Assembly: GCA_964486685.1 (NCBI GenBank)
Contig: CAZAOE010000001.1
Span: 42,597-106,596, forward strand
Length of the DNA: 64,000 nt
Origin: JAIOTH01 sp964486685
Lineage (GTDB): Bacteria; Patescibacteriota; Patescibacteriia; UBA1558; S5-K13
Reading direction: 5' to 3'
The notes beneath the pieces were generated by a model, which worked only from the letters and a program-made list of their open reading frames with translations, had not been told where the DNA came from and made no database searches. The first letter of the stretch is position 1. Each line of letters starts with the position of its first letter. A program made the translations under genes and the position numbers. Below, piece after piece: positions 24,180 to 33,732 of this stretch.

Positions 24180-25571
24180 ATGTCTAAAAAAGAAGATAAT
24201 AAAATGGACAAAATTATATCTTTAGCGAAAAGAAGGGGTTTTGTTTTTCCATCTTCAGAAATCTACGGCGGTTTTGCAGCTGTTTACGATTATGGTCCCT
24301 ATGGAGTAGAATTGGCTAATAATATTAAAGAGACCTGGTGGAAAGATATGGTCCAGAATAGAGAAGATATTATTGGTTTAGATTCAGCAATTTTTATGAG
24401 TCCTAAGGTTTGGGAAGCCAGTGGCCATGTTAGCGGATTTTCCGATCCCTTAGCAGAATGTAAAAAATGTCATGCTCGAATTAGAGTGGATGCTCTTTTA
24501 GAAGATATTGGTGTGTCAGCTGATGAAAAAATGAGCGAGGAAGAGATTAATAAATTATTTAAAGAAAATAAAAATAAATTTAAATGTCCAAAATGTGGTC
24601 AGAATGATTTCACAGAAGCTAGAAGTTTTAATTTATTAGTTAAATCTAATCTTGGCAATTTTACTGGCAGGTGGGACAAGAATCCAGTTTATTTAAGAGG
24701 AGAGACCTGTCAGGGAATTTATATTAATTTTAAAAATATTTTGGACTCTACTCGAATGAAAATTCCTTTTGGAATAGCTCAAATCGGCAAGGCCTTTAGA
24801 AATGAAATCACTGCTCGACAATTTATTTTTAGAACCCGAGAGTTTGAACAAATGGAAATGCAATATTTTATTAAGCCAGAAGATGAAATGTCGGAGTATA
24901 AAAAATTAAAAGAATATCGCTGGGATTTTTATTTAAATTTAGGAATAGACAAGAAGAATTTAAAATGGCACAAGCATGAAAATTTAGCTTTTTATGCTCA
25001 AGAGGCCTATGATATTGAATATAATTTTCCGTTCGGATTTAAGGAATTAGAGGGAGTTCATGCTCGCGGTAATTATGATTTAACACAGCATTCCAAATAC
25101 TCACAAGAAAAATTAGAATATTTAGACCCAGATACTAATGAAAAATATATTCCACATATAATAGAGGCCTCTGGTGGTGTGGGCCGTACCTTTTTAGCTT
25201 TACTATCTGAAGCCTATACAGAAGAAAAGGTTAAAGATGGACAAAGAGTAGTATTAAAATTAAAACCAAGTTTAGCCCCAATTAAAATAGCCATATTTCC
25301 ATTATTAAGGAATAAACCTAAATTAGTTCAAAAAGCTAAAGAGATTTTTAATAATTTGAAAACCAAGTATATGTGTGAATTTGATGATAATGGCAATGTG
25401 GGTAAGAGATATAGAAGGCAAGATGAAATTGGTACGCCATATTGTATTACCGTGGATTTTGATAGTTTAGAAAATAATGATGTTACGGTTAGAGATAGAG
25501 ATAGCATGGAACAGGAGAGGATTAAAGTTGATAAATTAGAAGAATATTTTAGAAATAAATTTAATGGCTAA
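24180..25571 (+). CDS. glyS: Glycyl-tRNA synthetase (single-subunit, dimeric type)
   Basis: Class II synthetase charging tRNA-Gly. The N-terminus 'KRRGFVFPSSEIYGG' and 'YDYGPYGVELANN' is diagnostic of the homodimeric type. A zinc insertion carries 'CKKCHAR' and 'KCPKCGQ' (about 97-145). Motif 2 is 'FRNEITARQFIFRTREFEQ' and motif 3 includes 'GVGRTFLALLSEAY'. The anticodon-binding domain occupies about 365-460. A second ATG nine codons in (24204) is an alternative start. Confidence 0.95.
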   Translation: MSKKEDNKMDKIISLAKRRGFVFPSSEIYGGFAAVYDYGPYGVELANNIKETWWKDMVQNREDIIGLDSAIFMSPKVWEASGHVSGFSDPLAECKKCHARIRVDALLEDIGVSADEKMSEEEINKLFKENKNKFKCPKCGQNDFTEARSFNLLVKSNLGNFTGRWDKNPVYLRGETCQGIYINFKNILDSTRMKIPFGIAQIGKAFRNEITARQFIFRTREFEQMEMQYFIKPEDEMSEYKKLKEYRWDFYLNLGIDKKNLKWHKHENLAFYAQEAYDIEYNFPFGFKELEGVHARGNYDLTQHSKYSQEKLEYLDPDTNEKYIPHIIEASGGVGRTFLALLSEAYTEEKVKDGQRVVLKLKPSLAPIKIAIFPLLRNKPKLVQKAKEIFNNLKTKYMCEFDDNGNVGKRYRRQDEIGTPYCITVDFDSLENNDVTVRDRDSMEQERIKVDKLEEYFRNKFNG

Positions 25572-25581
25572 TATAAAAAAT

Positions 25582-25617
25582 AAAACTAAGTTTCTAGTAC
25601 TAGAAACTTAGTTTTTT
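25582..25617. terminator. Bidirectional terminator between convergent genes
   Basis: AAAACTAAGTTTCTAG (25582-25598) and its exact complement form a 16-17 bp stem followed by T residues, and preceded by A residues on the other strand. It lies between glyS (+) and the minus-strand gene ending at 25633, so it can serve both. Confidence 0.85.
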
Positions 25618-25632
25618 GGTATAAAAATTTAA

Positions 25633-25974
25633 TTATTCTTCGTACATTAATTCGTTATTTTTCCAAATTTGACAAAGATAAATATCTTCAATATCTTCTT
25701 CGCCAGTATAATCATTTGGAATTTGAACAGTTACTTCTACTTTATCCTCTCCCTCTAAAAATATAAAATATTGATTGTCTTTATCTTTAGTCACACGATT
25801 AAATTCAAAGTTTTCGTAATTAGGTAATTTGTGGTAGTCGGGATCGTCTTTTAAAGCATCCCAGTCAGGTATTTCATCAAGAGAATCCCATACATGTTCT
25901 AATAATCCTTTATATTTTTGATTAGTTTCCTTCCTTTCGGTATTATTGTTTAGATCTCCCAATTTTTCTTTCAT
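25633..25974 (-). CDS. Small acidic protein of unknown function (113 aa)
   Basis: No recognised family. Soluble and acidic, with an N-terminal charged helix and a second half of alternating strands ('YFIFLEGEDKVEVTVQIP', then 'IYLCQIWKNNELMYEE'). It begins with ATG after an AT-rich leader and ends at a strong bidirectional terminator, so it is a single-gene unit. No operon partner offers a clue. Confidence 0.6.
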   Translation of the reverse strand: MKEKLGDLNNNTERKETNQKYKGLLEHVWDSLDEIPDWDALKDDPDYHKLPNYENFEFNRVTKDKDNQYFIFLEGEDKVEVTVQIPNDYTGEEDIEDIYLCQIWKNNELMYEE

Positions 25975-26108
25975 AATTTTTAAATTAATTGTTTAACTCC
26001 TTCTTAATTTAAGATTAGCAAAATCTAAAAAAAAAAACAAGTTTAAAGGGGGTGTTTTAAAAAGATATTATTTGATATACTGAGAATAGTTAAATTAATT
26101 GAGTATCC

Positions 26109-26142
26109 AAAGCTTAGCTTCGGGTACCCGAAGCTAAGCTTT
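26109..26142. repeat. Perfect 16-bp inverted repeat in the radA leader
   Basis: AAAGCTTAGCTTCGGG and its exact complement are separated only by TA. The structure ends 14 bases before the radA ATG and is followed by TTTT. It contains AGCTTAGCT, also seen in the loops of the palindromes at 30425 and 32719. It may be a leader hairpin that affects radA expression, or another palindromic element. Confidence 0.7.
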
Positions 26143-26156
26143 GTTTTATAAATATC

Positions 26157-27500
26157 ATGTCTAAGATAAAAACAATTTATGCTTGTTCTAAATGTGGTGC
26201 TCAGACCGCAAAATGGGAAGGGCGTTGTCCAGAATGTGGAGCTTGGGGTAGTTTAGAAAAAGAAAGCATTGCAGATTCAGACAAAAAAGACAAAGAAAGT
26301 CAACTTAAAGATTTAAAAGTTGATTTTATTGATTTAGATAAGCTTAAGAAAACCGATACCCAAAGATTAAAAACTGGCTTTGATTCTTTTAATGTTGCGA
26401 TTAATGGTGGAATTGTCCGGGCTTCTTTAGTTTTAATTGGTGGTAATCCCGGAATTGGTAAATCAACTTTAATTTCACAAATAGTTTCTAATAATTTTAA
26501 AACTTTATATGTTTCTGGAGAAGAAACTGCTTCTTCAGTTAAATCTCGAATAGATAGATTAGGAGCTAAGGTTGGAGATTTAAAGTTTTTAGCAGAAAAT
26601 AATTTAGAGAAAATATTAGCCGGAGCCATGAAAGCTAAACCTGATTTATTAATTATTGATTCTATTCAAACCATGTATACTTCCGAAATTGATTCAGATC
26701 CCGGAGGTGTTTCTCAAGTGCGGGCTTGTACAGTGAAATTAATGGAGATTGCTCGGAAATTAGACATGGCAGTTTTAATAGCCAGTCACGTTAATAAAGC
26801 TGGAGATTTAGCTGGCCCAAAGGCCTTAGAGCATTTAGTTGATTGTGTTATTTCTCTAGAGGGCGATAGGCTCAATAGATATAGAATGTTAAGGGTTATT
26901 AAAAATCGTTATGGAGCAACAGATAATTCCGAGGTTTTGGAAATGACCAGCAAGGGTTTTAAAAAAGTTTTAAATCCATCGAACATTTATCTTTCTAATA
27001 CTAGTGTGGATAAAGGAACCGTTATTACTTCAATTGTTGATGGAAATCAAGTTTTAATGTTAGAATTACAGGCCTTGGTTAATAAAACAAATTTTGGTTA
27101 TCCAAAAAGAACTACTTCTGGTTTTGACCAAAAGCGCTTAGAATTATTATTAGCGGTTTTATCTAAACAAGCCAGTTTAAAATTAGGAGCTTATGATGTG
27201 TATATTAATTTAACTGGTGGTTTTAAAGTCAAAGACCGTTCTTTAGATTTAGCAGTTTGTTTAGCGATTATGTCGGCTTATCATGATAAAGTAGTTAAGG
27301 AGAGTACTATTGCTTTTGGAGAGGTTGGTTTAAGTGGCGAGGTTCGTTCTATACCAAAAACCAAAGAAAGAATTAAAGAAGCAATTGCCTTAGGATTTAA
27401 AAATATTATTATTCCTAAATTCGACAAGAAGGTTGATATTAAAGGAGTTAATTTAATTGAAGTTGAAAAAATTAAGGATTTGGAAAAATATTTGGGATAG
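26157..27500 (+). CDS. radA: DNA repair protein RadA (Sms)
   Basis: RecA-like branch-migration helicase of recombination. N-terminal C4 zinc finger 'CSKCGAQTAKWEGRCPECGAW' split over residues 9-30, Walker A 'GGNPGIGKST' (about 95-104), Walker B 'LLIIDSIQTM', and the RadA signature KNRYG near residue 248 (usually KNRFG). The C-terminal Lon-protease-like domain (about 290-447) is complete. A second, displaced copy of its last 41 codons is found at 33733-33888, beyond the glucan cassette. Confidence 0.95.
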   Translation: MSKIKTIYACSKCGAQTAKWEGRCPECGAWGSLEKESIADSDKKDKESQLKDLKVDFIDLDKLKKTDTQRLKTGFDSFNVAINGGIVRASLVLIGGNPGIGKSTLISQIVSNNFKTLYVSGEETASSVKSRIDRLGAKVGDLKFLAENNLEKILAGAMKAKPDLLIIDSIQTMYTSEIDSDPGGVSQVRACTVKLMEIARKLDMAVLIASHVNKAGDLAGPKALEHLVDCVISLEGDRLNRYRMLRVIKNRYGATDNSEVLEMTSKGFKKVLNPSNIYLSNTSVDKGTVITSIVDGNQVLMLELQALVNKTNFGYPKRTTSGFDQKRLELLLAVLSKQASLKLGAYDVYINLTGGFKVKDRSLDLAVCLAIMSAYHDKVVKESTIAFGEVGLSGEVRSIPKTKERIKEAIALGFKNIIIPKFDKKVDIKGVNLIEVEKIKDLEKYLG

Positions 27501-27565
27501 GAATAACGAATTAAGAATTAAGAACTAAGAATTAAAAATTAAGGATAAAATTAAAATTACTAAAA

Positions 27566-29098
27566 ATGAGAAAACAATTTAACATAGTCCAAATCGTTTC
27601 AGAATTTTATCCATTTACAAAAACTGGTGGATTAGCTGATGTTGTAAAATCATTGTCTGAGGCACAAAAAAGACTTGGATATAATGTTTGCATATTCACT
27701 CCATTTTATGAAAAAGTAATTGACCAAAAAAAATACAAATTCGAGAAAATAATATCAAATTTTAAAATAGATACTTATAAGGGAAAATTAGTAAGAATTA
27801 ATGTTTTAAAAAATTATTTAATTCCTAATTTGCCAGTTTATTTTATTCAAAATACAGAATTTTTTTCTAGAAATAAAAATTTGTACGGCTCTAGTTATGA
27901 AAATACAAAATTTTATTTTTTTAATACTGCTTGTATAAAAATTATAAAAAAATTAAATATTGAGCCAGATATTATACATTGTCATGATTGGCATCCTGGA
28001 CTAATTCCTTACTTATTAAAAACTAAATATAAAAAAAGTGAATTAAATAAAAAAAGTTCAATTGTATTTACAATACATAATCTTATATTTCAGATGGGGC
28101 GTAATTGGTGGAAGATAAGTTTAAAGAAAAGAGATTTTGGAAAAACCTCACTTCCAAAGCTTGATGATTCGAAAATAGAAAATATAAATTTTACAAAAAG
28201 AGCCATACTAAACGCTGATGTAATTAATACTGTTTCAGAGTCTTATGCTCAAGAAATTATGACTAAAGAGCATGGACAGAATTTAAATAGGATATTATTC
28301 AATAGGAGAGAAAGAGTATTTGGAATAGTAAATGGTATTGATTATGATGCTTATAATCCGTTAACAGATCCGGGCTTGTATAAAAATTTTAGTTATAAAG
28401 AAATATTTTTTAAAAAAAATAACAAATCATATCTCCAAAAAAAACTTAAATTCAAATTAAGTGAGACAATTCCAGTTATAAGCATGACTTCTAGAATTAC
28501 TGAACAAAAAGGATTTGAACTTGTTATGGAAAAAATTAATCACCTGTTAAAACTTAATCTTCAATTTATAATTATGGGTGACGGTGATAAGAAATATATA
28601 AATGAATTTAAAAAATTAAACAAGAAGTACCCAAAAAAATTTAAATATTTACCTTTTGATAATAATTTTGAAACTTCAATCTATGCTGGTAGCGATCTAA
28701 TTTTACTGCCATCTCGTTATGAACCATGCGGTATAAATATATTAATTGCAATGAGATACGGTTGTATACCCATTGTTTATCCAATAGGCGGTTTAGCTGA
28801 TATAGTAACTAATTATAGCCCAATAAAAAATATAGGTACTGGATTCACACTAAAAGATTATTCTGGTAGAGAGCTTTATATTACTGTAGTTAAGGCATTA
28901 GAGCATTTTAAGCATAAAAAAGATTGGGAAATTTTTGTAAAAAAAGTAATGCAAATCTCTACTTCCTGGAAAATACCGGCTAAAAAATATATTAAGCTTT
29001 ATAGAAAGGCAATAAAATTTCATAAAGCCTCATTGAACAATAAAACATTCAATCAGGGTAAAAATAATAATCACTTTAAAAATGGGAAATTGGATTAA
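27566..29098 (+). CDS. glgA: Glycogen/starch synthase, GT5 family (copy 1)
   Basis: Adds glucose from ADP- or UDP-glucose to alpha-1,4-glucan. The GT5 signature 'KTGGLADVV' is near residues 19-27, with 'HCHDWHPGLIPY', the acceptor-side 'VNGIDYDAYNP' and the donor-binding 'LLPSRYEPCGINILIAMRYG'. At 510 residues it is slightly longer than the second copy (31253). The last 17 bases overlap the GH57 gene, so the two are co-translated. It is first in a cassette that sits between radA and a radA 3' remnant. Confidence 0.88.
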   Translation: MRKQFNIVQIVSEFYPFTKTGGLADVVKSLSEAQKRLGYNVCIFTPFYEKVIDQKKYKFEKIISNFKIDTYKGKLVRINVLKNYLIPNLPVYFIQNTEFFSRNKNLYGSSYENTKFYFFNTACIKIIKKLNIEPDIIHCHDWHPGLIPYLLKTKYKKSELNKKSSIVFTIHNLIFQMGRNWWKISLKKRDFGKTSLPKLDDSKIENINFTKRAILNADVINTVSESYAQEIMTKEHGQNLNRILFNRRERVFGIVNGIDYDAYNPLTDPGLYKNFSYKEIFFKKNNKSYLQKKLKFKLSETIPVISMTSRITEQKGFELVMEKINHLLKLNLQFIIMGDGDKKYINEFKKLNKKYPKKFKYLPFDNNFETSIYAGSDLILLPSRYEPCGINILIAMRYGCIPIVYPIGGLADIVTNYSPIKNIGTGFTLKDYSGRELYITVVKALEHFKHKKDWEIFVKKVMQISTSWKIPAKKYIKLYRKAIKFHKASLNNKTFNQGKNNNHFKNGKLD

Positions 29099-30221
29099 TA
29101 TTCTGCATTTTTATCAACCATTTTGGCAGGATAAAAATACTTTAGATAAAGTAATAAGAGAAAGCTATTCCTTTCTTTTAAATTTATTAGAAGAATTTCC
29201 AACATTTAAAATTACAATAAATTTTTCTGGATCTCTTTTAGAATTATTAAATGATAGAAAATATTGTAATATTATCAAAAAATTTAATCATTTTGTAAAA
29301 AATGGACAAGTAGAGCTAATGGGTAGTGCTATGTATCATCCCATATTAGCAAAACTTCCAGAAGATGAAATTATTAGACAAATAAAATTGAATGAAAAGA
29401 TTATAAATAAATATTTTGGTAAAAATAATAAAATTAATGGATTTTTTATCCCGGAACTCGCTTATCATCCCAAAGTGGGTAAAATTATAAAAAACCTTGG
29501 TTATAAATGGGTAATTCTTGATAGTATATGCGCTAAAGAAAGAATTTCATATAATACTAAATATATTGATAAAAATTCTAAACTTGATATTATTTTTAGG
29601 AATAGAATAATCTCTAAAACTTTTGCTCCAGAATTTTTTTCTTCTCAAGTGAAATTAAATAAAATCTATATAACTGCAAGTGATGCTGAATTATACGGTC
29701 ATTGGCATCATGATTGGCAGCAACATTCTCGAAAAGTATTAAATAATAATTTAATAAAAACAATACATGCTAGTGAATGGCTTGAGATTATAAAAAAGAG
29801 TAAACAGATAATTTTAAGGTCGGGCAATTGGGAATCAACATTAAAACAAATAAAAAATAAAAATTATTATTTTGTCTGGGATAATTCTGAAAATAAAATT
29901 CAAAAAAATTTATGGATTCTATGTAATTTAGCATATAAATCATTAAAACAAAATAAAAAAGATTCTAACTTTGATTGGTGTAGAAAGTCAATGGATAAAG
30001 CATGGTCAAGCTGTTTTTGGTGGTGGGCTAGTGGGGAAAAATTAAGCACTTTTTCTCCTATAGCCTGGCATCCGGATGTTATTATTAGAGGATTAGACAT
30101 AATGATAAATGTTGTCAGATCTCTTCAGAAGCTAGATAAGAACACAAGATTAAAAGCAGAAAGAATTTATGCTAATACCGTTTATTTAATTTGGAAAAAA
30201 CATTGGACTCAATATCAATAG
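29082..30221 (+). CDS. GH57 family alpha-glucan hydrolase/transferase (379 aa)
   Basis: Starts with the GH57 hallmark 'LHFYQPFWQ'. Probable nucleophile E125 in 'GFFIPELAYHPKVG' and probable acid/base Asp near 201 in 'TASDAELYGHWHHDW'; these are the conserved motifs 3 and 4 of the family. GH57 includes amylases, 4-alpha-glucanotransferases and branching enzymes. The sequence is short for a branching enzyme, so amylase-like trimming of the polymer made by the neighbouring glgA is inferred. It overlaps glgA copy 1 by 17 bases. Confidence 0.85.
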   Translation: MGNWINILHFYQPFWQDKNTLDKVIRESYSFLLNLLEEFPTFKITINFSGSLLELLNDRKYCNIIKKFNHFVKNGQVELMGSAMYHPILAKLPEDEIIRQIKLNEKIINKYFGKNNKINGFFIPELAYHPKVGKIIKNLGYKWVILDSICAKERISYNTKYIDKNSKLDIIFRNRIISKTFAPEFFSSQVKLNKIYITASDAELYGHWHHDWQQHSRKVLNNNLIKTIHASEWLEIIKKSKQIILRSGNWESTLKQIKNKNYYFVWDNSENKIQKNLWILCNLAYKSLKQNKKDSNFDWCRKSMDKAWSSCFWWWASGEKLSTFSPIAWHPDVIIRGLDIMINVVRSLQKLDKNTRLKAERIYANTVYLIWKKHWTQYQ

Positions 30222-30258
30222 AACACAAGAAGATAAAAACACTCAAACATTAAAGCAA

Positions 30259-30364
30259 TAAACCCCTCACCTTTTTAAAATAAATTATGCTATGAATTAT
30301 TATTCTTACTTAATATATTTAAAAATGAAACATTTTATTCTTAATCAAAAGGTGATGGGGTAAA
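30259..30364. repeat. 106-bp palindromic element, TTTACCCC/CACC family
   Basis: Arms TAAACCCCTCACCTTTT and AAAAGGTGATGGGGTAAA match those at 2142-2246. The AT-rich core (TAAAATAAATTAT... to ...TTCTTAATC) matches the reverse complement of that element's core. No coding potential. Confidence 0.75.
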
Positions 30365-30424
30365 GCAAGAAATCAATAAAACACAAGAATATTAAAACAT
30401 TAAAGCATAAAAACAATATAACAA

Positions 30425-30460
30425 TTTACCCCATCAACCCAGCTTAGCTGGGTGAGGGAT
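30425..30460. repeat. Short palindrome with CCCAGCTTAGCTGGG centre
   Basis: TTTACCCCATCAACCCAGCT pairs with AGCTGGGTGAGGGAT; the arms are those of the 105-bp elements and the centre is a perfect CCCAGCTTAGCTGGG hairpin. A near-identical unit is at 32719-32758. Confidence 0.7.
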
Positions 30461-30482
30461 TTAATAATTAAACAATTATCCA

Positions 30483-31046
30483 ATGTCTATTCATCTAATT
30501 TTCGAAGGAGCAGAATTAACTGGCAAAAGTTTTATAATGAGTCAGGTTTATGATTTTATTGAAAAAAAGTATAATACAAACAAAAATATTTTAGACGGTT
30601 GTTATTGGTTTAATTTAGATATCGGAGTTTTTGGAGGGAAATATGCTAATCAATATATAAAACAATATCTACCAATTCTATCTTCACTCAGAGAAAAGAA
30701 TTTGATTTTAGAAAAATTTTATATAACAGATCAGGTTTATCAAAAATTTTATAATAATAAAAATGTAAAATATACCACCATTGAACAAAAATTAAAAAGA
30801 TTAAATTTTAGAATTATATTATGTACTATTGAAAAAAATGAGGACTTGATTAAGCAAAGGCTAAAAGATAGAATTAATTTATATCCTCATTACAGAAGAA
30901 TTGCTACAAAACCGAAGGACTACATAAGACAGCAAGAGTTATATGTGGAATTCACAAAAAAAAGTAAATTACCTTATTTGGAAGTTAATTTAACAAAATT
31001 ACCAAACAAAAAAGTAGTAGATAAAATATTAAAGTATGTGCTGTGA
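30483..31046 (+). CDS. P-loop nucleoside/nucleotide kinase-like protein (187 aa)
   Basis: The P-loop is 'FEGAELTGKSF' (about 8-18). A thymidylate-kinase-like fold is suggested by the length and by 'LKDRINLYPHYRR' near 130-142, which looks like a lid region with several Arg residues. The substrate cannot be told. It lies alone between palindromic repeats inside the glucan cassette; a link to sugar metabolism is only positional. Confidence 0.6.
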   Translation: MSIHLIFEGAELTGKSFIMSQVYDFIEKKYNTNKNILDGCYWFNLDIGVFGGKYANQYIKQYLPILSSLREKNLILEKFYITDQVYQKFYNNKNVKYTTIEQKLKRLNFRIILCTIEKNEDLIKQRLKDRINLYPHYRRIATKPKDYIRQQELYVEFTKKSKLPYLEVNLTKLPNKKVVDKILKYVL

Positions 31047-31252
31047 AAATGTACTGTATATATTTCAATAAAGTAATAAAACCCGTTAGATAGATATGTT
31101 TTGATTGTTCAGGCGGGTTAATGAATTGGATTGCTAATAAATAAATCTCCACACTTAATTTAAAAAGTTATATTGATGGGAATAAAATATATGGAAAATA
31201 AAAAAGATCTATTTAGGGGGTTGAATCCCGTAAGATACTTAATATCAACGGA
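31047..31252. other. Intergenic repeat fragments
   Basis: Contains single arms of two dispersed families: ACCCGTTAGATAGATA with AGGCGGGTTAA (about 31080-31122), and TCTCCACACTTAATTT (about 31145) with a distant TTTAGGGGGTTG (about 31212). No gene is visible. The glgA copy 2 start follows directly. Confidence 0.4.
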
Positions 31253-32716
31253 ATGAATAAAATTAGAGTATTAATGACAGCATCTGAATGTTATCCTATC
31301 GCTAAGGCTGGCGGTTTAGGTGATGTTTTGAATTCTTTGCCAAAGGGTTTAATAAAACAAGGAGTAGAAATTAAAATAGCTATACCAAAATATAAATTCA
31401 TAGACAAAAAATATTCAGGAAAGCTGTTTATGAAAAATATCAAAACAACTATTGAAAATAAAACAATTTATTTTAATGTCTATAAAACAAAATTGTGTAG
31501 AACAGATATTGAGGTATTACTTATAGATAATAAATTACTCAAAACAAATAAAATATATGTTGGTGTAAGAAAATATATGAAAGGTAAATATTCCAGAGCA
31601 GCAAAAGACATTGAAAGATTTACTTTGTTCTCAAAATTAATAATGGACTTTTTAATAAAATCAAAATGGCAGCCAGATATTATACATTGTCATGACTGGC
31701 ATACAGCTTTATTACCTAATTTAATAGATGAATATTATCTTAAAAATAAAACAGATAAGTATTATAAAACATTATTAACAATACACAACCTAGCGTCTCA
31801 AGGAATAGCTAATTTGAATATTTTAGAATATGCTGAGTTGGAAAATAGTAATTTGCCTGCAATTCTCGAAGATAAATTGGATGATAATCAGATTAATATG
31901 CTAAAACTTGGGATATTGTCCGCTGATTTAATCAATACAGTAAGTCCAACATATTCAAAAGAAATTTTAACCAAAGAATATGGTGCTGGACTTGAAAATT
32001 ATTTAAAACGCAGAAAAAATGATTTATTTGGAATATTAAACGGAATTGATGAAAATTTATTTAATCCAAACCAAGATAATGCATTGAAACAAAAATACAA
32101 TGCCAAAAATATTATTTCAGGTAAAAAAATTAATAAAAAATATTTACAAAAAAAATTAAATTTAAAACAAGATAAAAATATACCATTATTTGGACTAGTA
32201 TCAAGATTAGTGCAACAAAAAGGTATTGATGTATTAGTAAAAGCAATTGAAAAAATAAGAAACAAAAAAGATTTTCAAATTGTAGTATTGGGTTCAGGAC
32301 AGAAAAAAATAGAAAATGAGCTGGTTAATTTAGCAAAAAAATATCCCGACAGAATTTCTGTAAATATAAAATATGATGCAAAACTTGCACAGCAAATATA
32401 TGCTGGATGTGATTTTTTTCTGATGCCATCAAATTTTGAGCCCTGTGGATTGGGACAAATGATTGCTTTAAAATACGGAACACTCCCGATTGTAAGATTA
32501 ACAGGCGGATTAAAAGACACAATTTTAAATTTAAAAAACGGTTTTACATATAAAAACCAAAAGCCAGAAAATTTAGCAGAAGCAATACAAACCGCAATAA
32601 GCACTTTTAAGAATAAGAAAAAAATGCAAAATATGATAAAATATGGGATGAAACAGGATTTTTCATGGAACCAAAGCGCGAAAAAATACATAAAACTTTA
32701 TAAAAAGTTAATATAA
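31253..32716 (+). CDS. glgA: Glycogen/starch synthase, GT5 family (copy 2)
   Basis: 487 residues with the signature 'KAGGLGDVLNSLP' near the N-terminus, 'IIHCHDWHTALLP', 'LNGIDENLFNP', 'VSRLVQQKGIDVL' and 'MPSNFEPCGLGQMIALKYG'. It shares only family-level similarity with copy 1, so it is not a recent tandem duplicate. In other bacteria paired GT5 enzymes divide primer extension and elongation, or use different nucleotide sugars; that is inference here. The GalT-like gene follows after one palindrome. Confidence 0.9.
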   Translation: MNKIRVLMTASECYPIAKAGGLGDVLNSLPKGLIKQGVEIKIAIPKYKFIDKKYSGKLFMKNIKTTIENKTIYFNVYKTKLCRTDIEVLLIDNKLLKTNKIYVGVRKYMKGKYSRAAKDIERFTLFSKLIMDFLIKSKWQPDIIHCHDWHTALLPNLIDEYYLKNKTDKYYKTLLTIHNLASQGIANLNILEYAELENSNLPAILEDKLDDNQINMLKLGILSADLINTVSPTYSKEILTKEYGAGLENYLKRRKNDLFGILNGIDENLFNPNQDNALKQKYNAKNIISGKKINKKYLQKKLNLKQDKNIPLFGLVSRLVQQKGIDVLVKAIEKIRNKKDFQIVVLGSGQKKIENELVNLAKKYPDRISVNIKYDAKLAQQIYAGCDFFLMPSNFEPCGLGQMIALKYGTLPIVRLTGGLKDTILNLKNGFTYKNQKPENLAEAIQTAISTFKNKKKMQNMIKYGMKQDFSWNQSAKKYIKLYKKLI

Positions 32717-32718
32717 AA

Positions 32719-32758
32719 TTTACCTTATCGACCCAGCTTAGCTGGGTGAGGGGTTTAA
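32719..32758. repeat. Short palindrome with CCCAGCTTAGCTGGG centre
   Basis: TTTACCTTATCGACCCAGCT pairs with AGCTGGGTGAGGGGTTTA. It is the sister of the unit at 30425-30460 and sits in the gap between glgA copy 2 and the GalT-like gene. Confidence 0.7.
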
Positions 32759-32787
32759 TAACACTTAATATCAAATATAATAAAATT

Positions 32788-33720
32788 ATGCTACAAAAAT
32801 CAGAACTTAGAAAAGATTATATTCAAAACAAATATGTTATTATCGCTCCCAAAAGGTCTCAACGTCCTAATATTCATAAAATTAAAAAATTAGGAACAAG
32901 AAAAAATAAAGAAGACCAAAAATGTCCCTTTTGTCCTATAAATGTTAATAAAGTAAAAGATTTGTTTACAATTGGTTCTAAAAACGATTGGCAGGTTAAA
33001 GTAATAAAAAATATATTTCCAGCAGTAAGTTTGGATAATGACAAGGCCTACGGACAACAAGAAATAATTATTGACACTCCAGATCATTCATTAGAAATTG
33101 AAAATTTACCTATTAAGCAGATTGTAAAAATTTTTGATGCCTATTCTGAGAGAACAAGAATTATTAGTAAAAATAAAAAAATCAGCTACATTATAATATT
33201 TAAAAACAATGGCGGAATAGCCGGGGCTTCTTTAGAACACTCTCATTCTCAAATTTTTGCAACAAACTTTATCCCCCCGCACTTAGCTGATAAATCACAA
33301 AAACAGCAAGAGTATAAATTAAAATATGGAACCTGTATTTATTGTGACGTTATTAAGAAAGAATCAAATGGGCCAAGAAAAATATACCAAGATAAAAATA
33401 TTATTGCATTTTGCCCATATGCTTCTATGTATAATTATGAGGCCTGGATTATTCCAAAAAGACACTTAGACAACATTACATTATTAAATAAACCCGAAAA
33501 AGAATCTTTTGCAAAGGCATTAAAATTAATTTTATCAAAAATAAATTTACTAAATTTACCATATAATTTCTATTTTCATCAGGTAATACACGATGAAGAC
33601 CAACATCTATATATGAAAATAGTTCCTAGAGGAAGCGTATGGGCTGGATTGGAAGTAGGTTCAGGTGTTGTTATTAACCCAATAGACCCTGATCAGGCTG
33701 CTAAATTTTATAGGTCATAA
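32788..33720 (+). CDS. galT: GalT-like hexose-1-phosphate nucleotidylyltransferase (310 aa)
   Basis: HIT-superfamily enzyme. I chose the ATG at 32788; the in-frame GTG at 32746 lies inside a palindromic repeat. A first CxxC (about 46-49, 'CPFC'), the active-site 'EHSHSQI' (about 151, where GalT usually has HPHGQ) and a second 'CIYC' (about 183) are seen. 'HQVIHDEDQHLYMKIVPR' supplies further metal or active-site histidines. GalT moves UMP between sugar phosphates. In this cassette it could supply UDP- or ADP-glucose for the two glycogen synthases, an inference from context. Confidence 0.82.
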   Translation: MLQKSELRKDYIQNKYVIIAPKRSQRPNIHKIKKLGTRKNKEDQKCPFCPINVNKVKDLFTIGSKNDWQVKVIKNIFPAVSLDNDKAYGQQEIIIDTPDHSLEIENLPIKQIVKIFDAYSERTRIISKNKKISYIIIFKNNGGIAGASLEHSHSQIFATNFIPPHLADKSQKQQEYKLKYGTCIYCDVIKKESNGPRKIYQDKNIIAFCPYASMYNYEAWIIPKRHLDNITLLNKPEKESFAKALKLILSKINLLNLPYNFYFHQVIHDEDQHLYMKIVPRGSVWAGLEVGSGVVINPIDPDQAAKFYRS

Positions 33721-33732
33721 AAATGAAGAGAC

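Noticed and set aside
31205..31240. GGGGGTTGAATCCCG resembling a tRNA T-arm
   Set aside because: No acceptor stem, D-arm or anticodon arm can be formed around it; it belongs to palindrome fragments.
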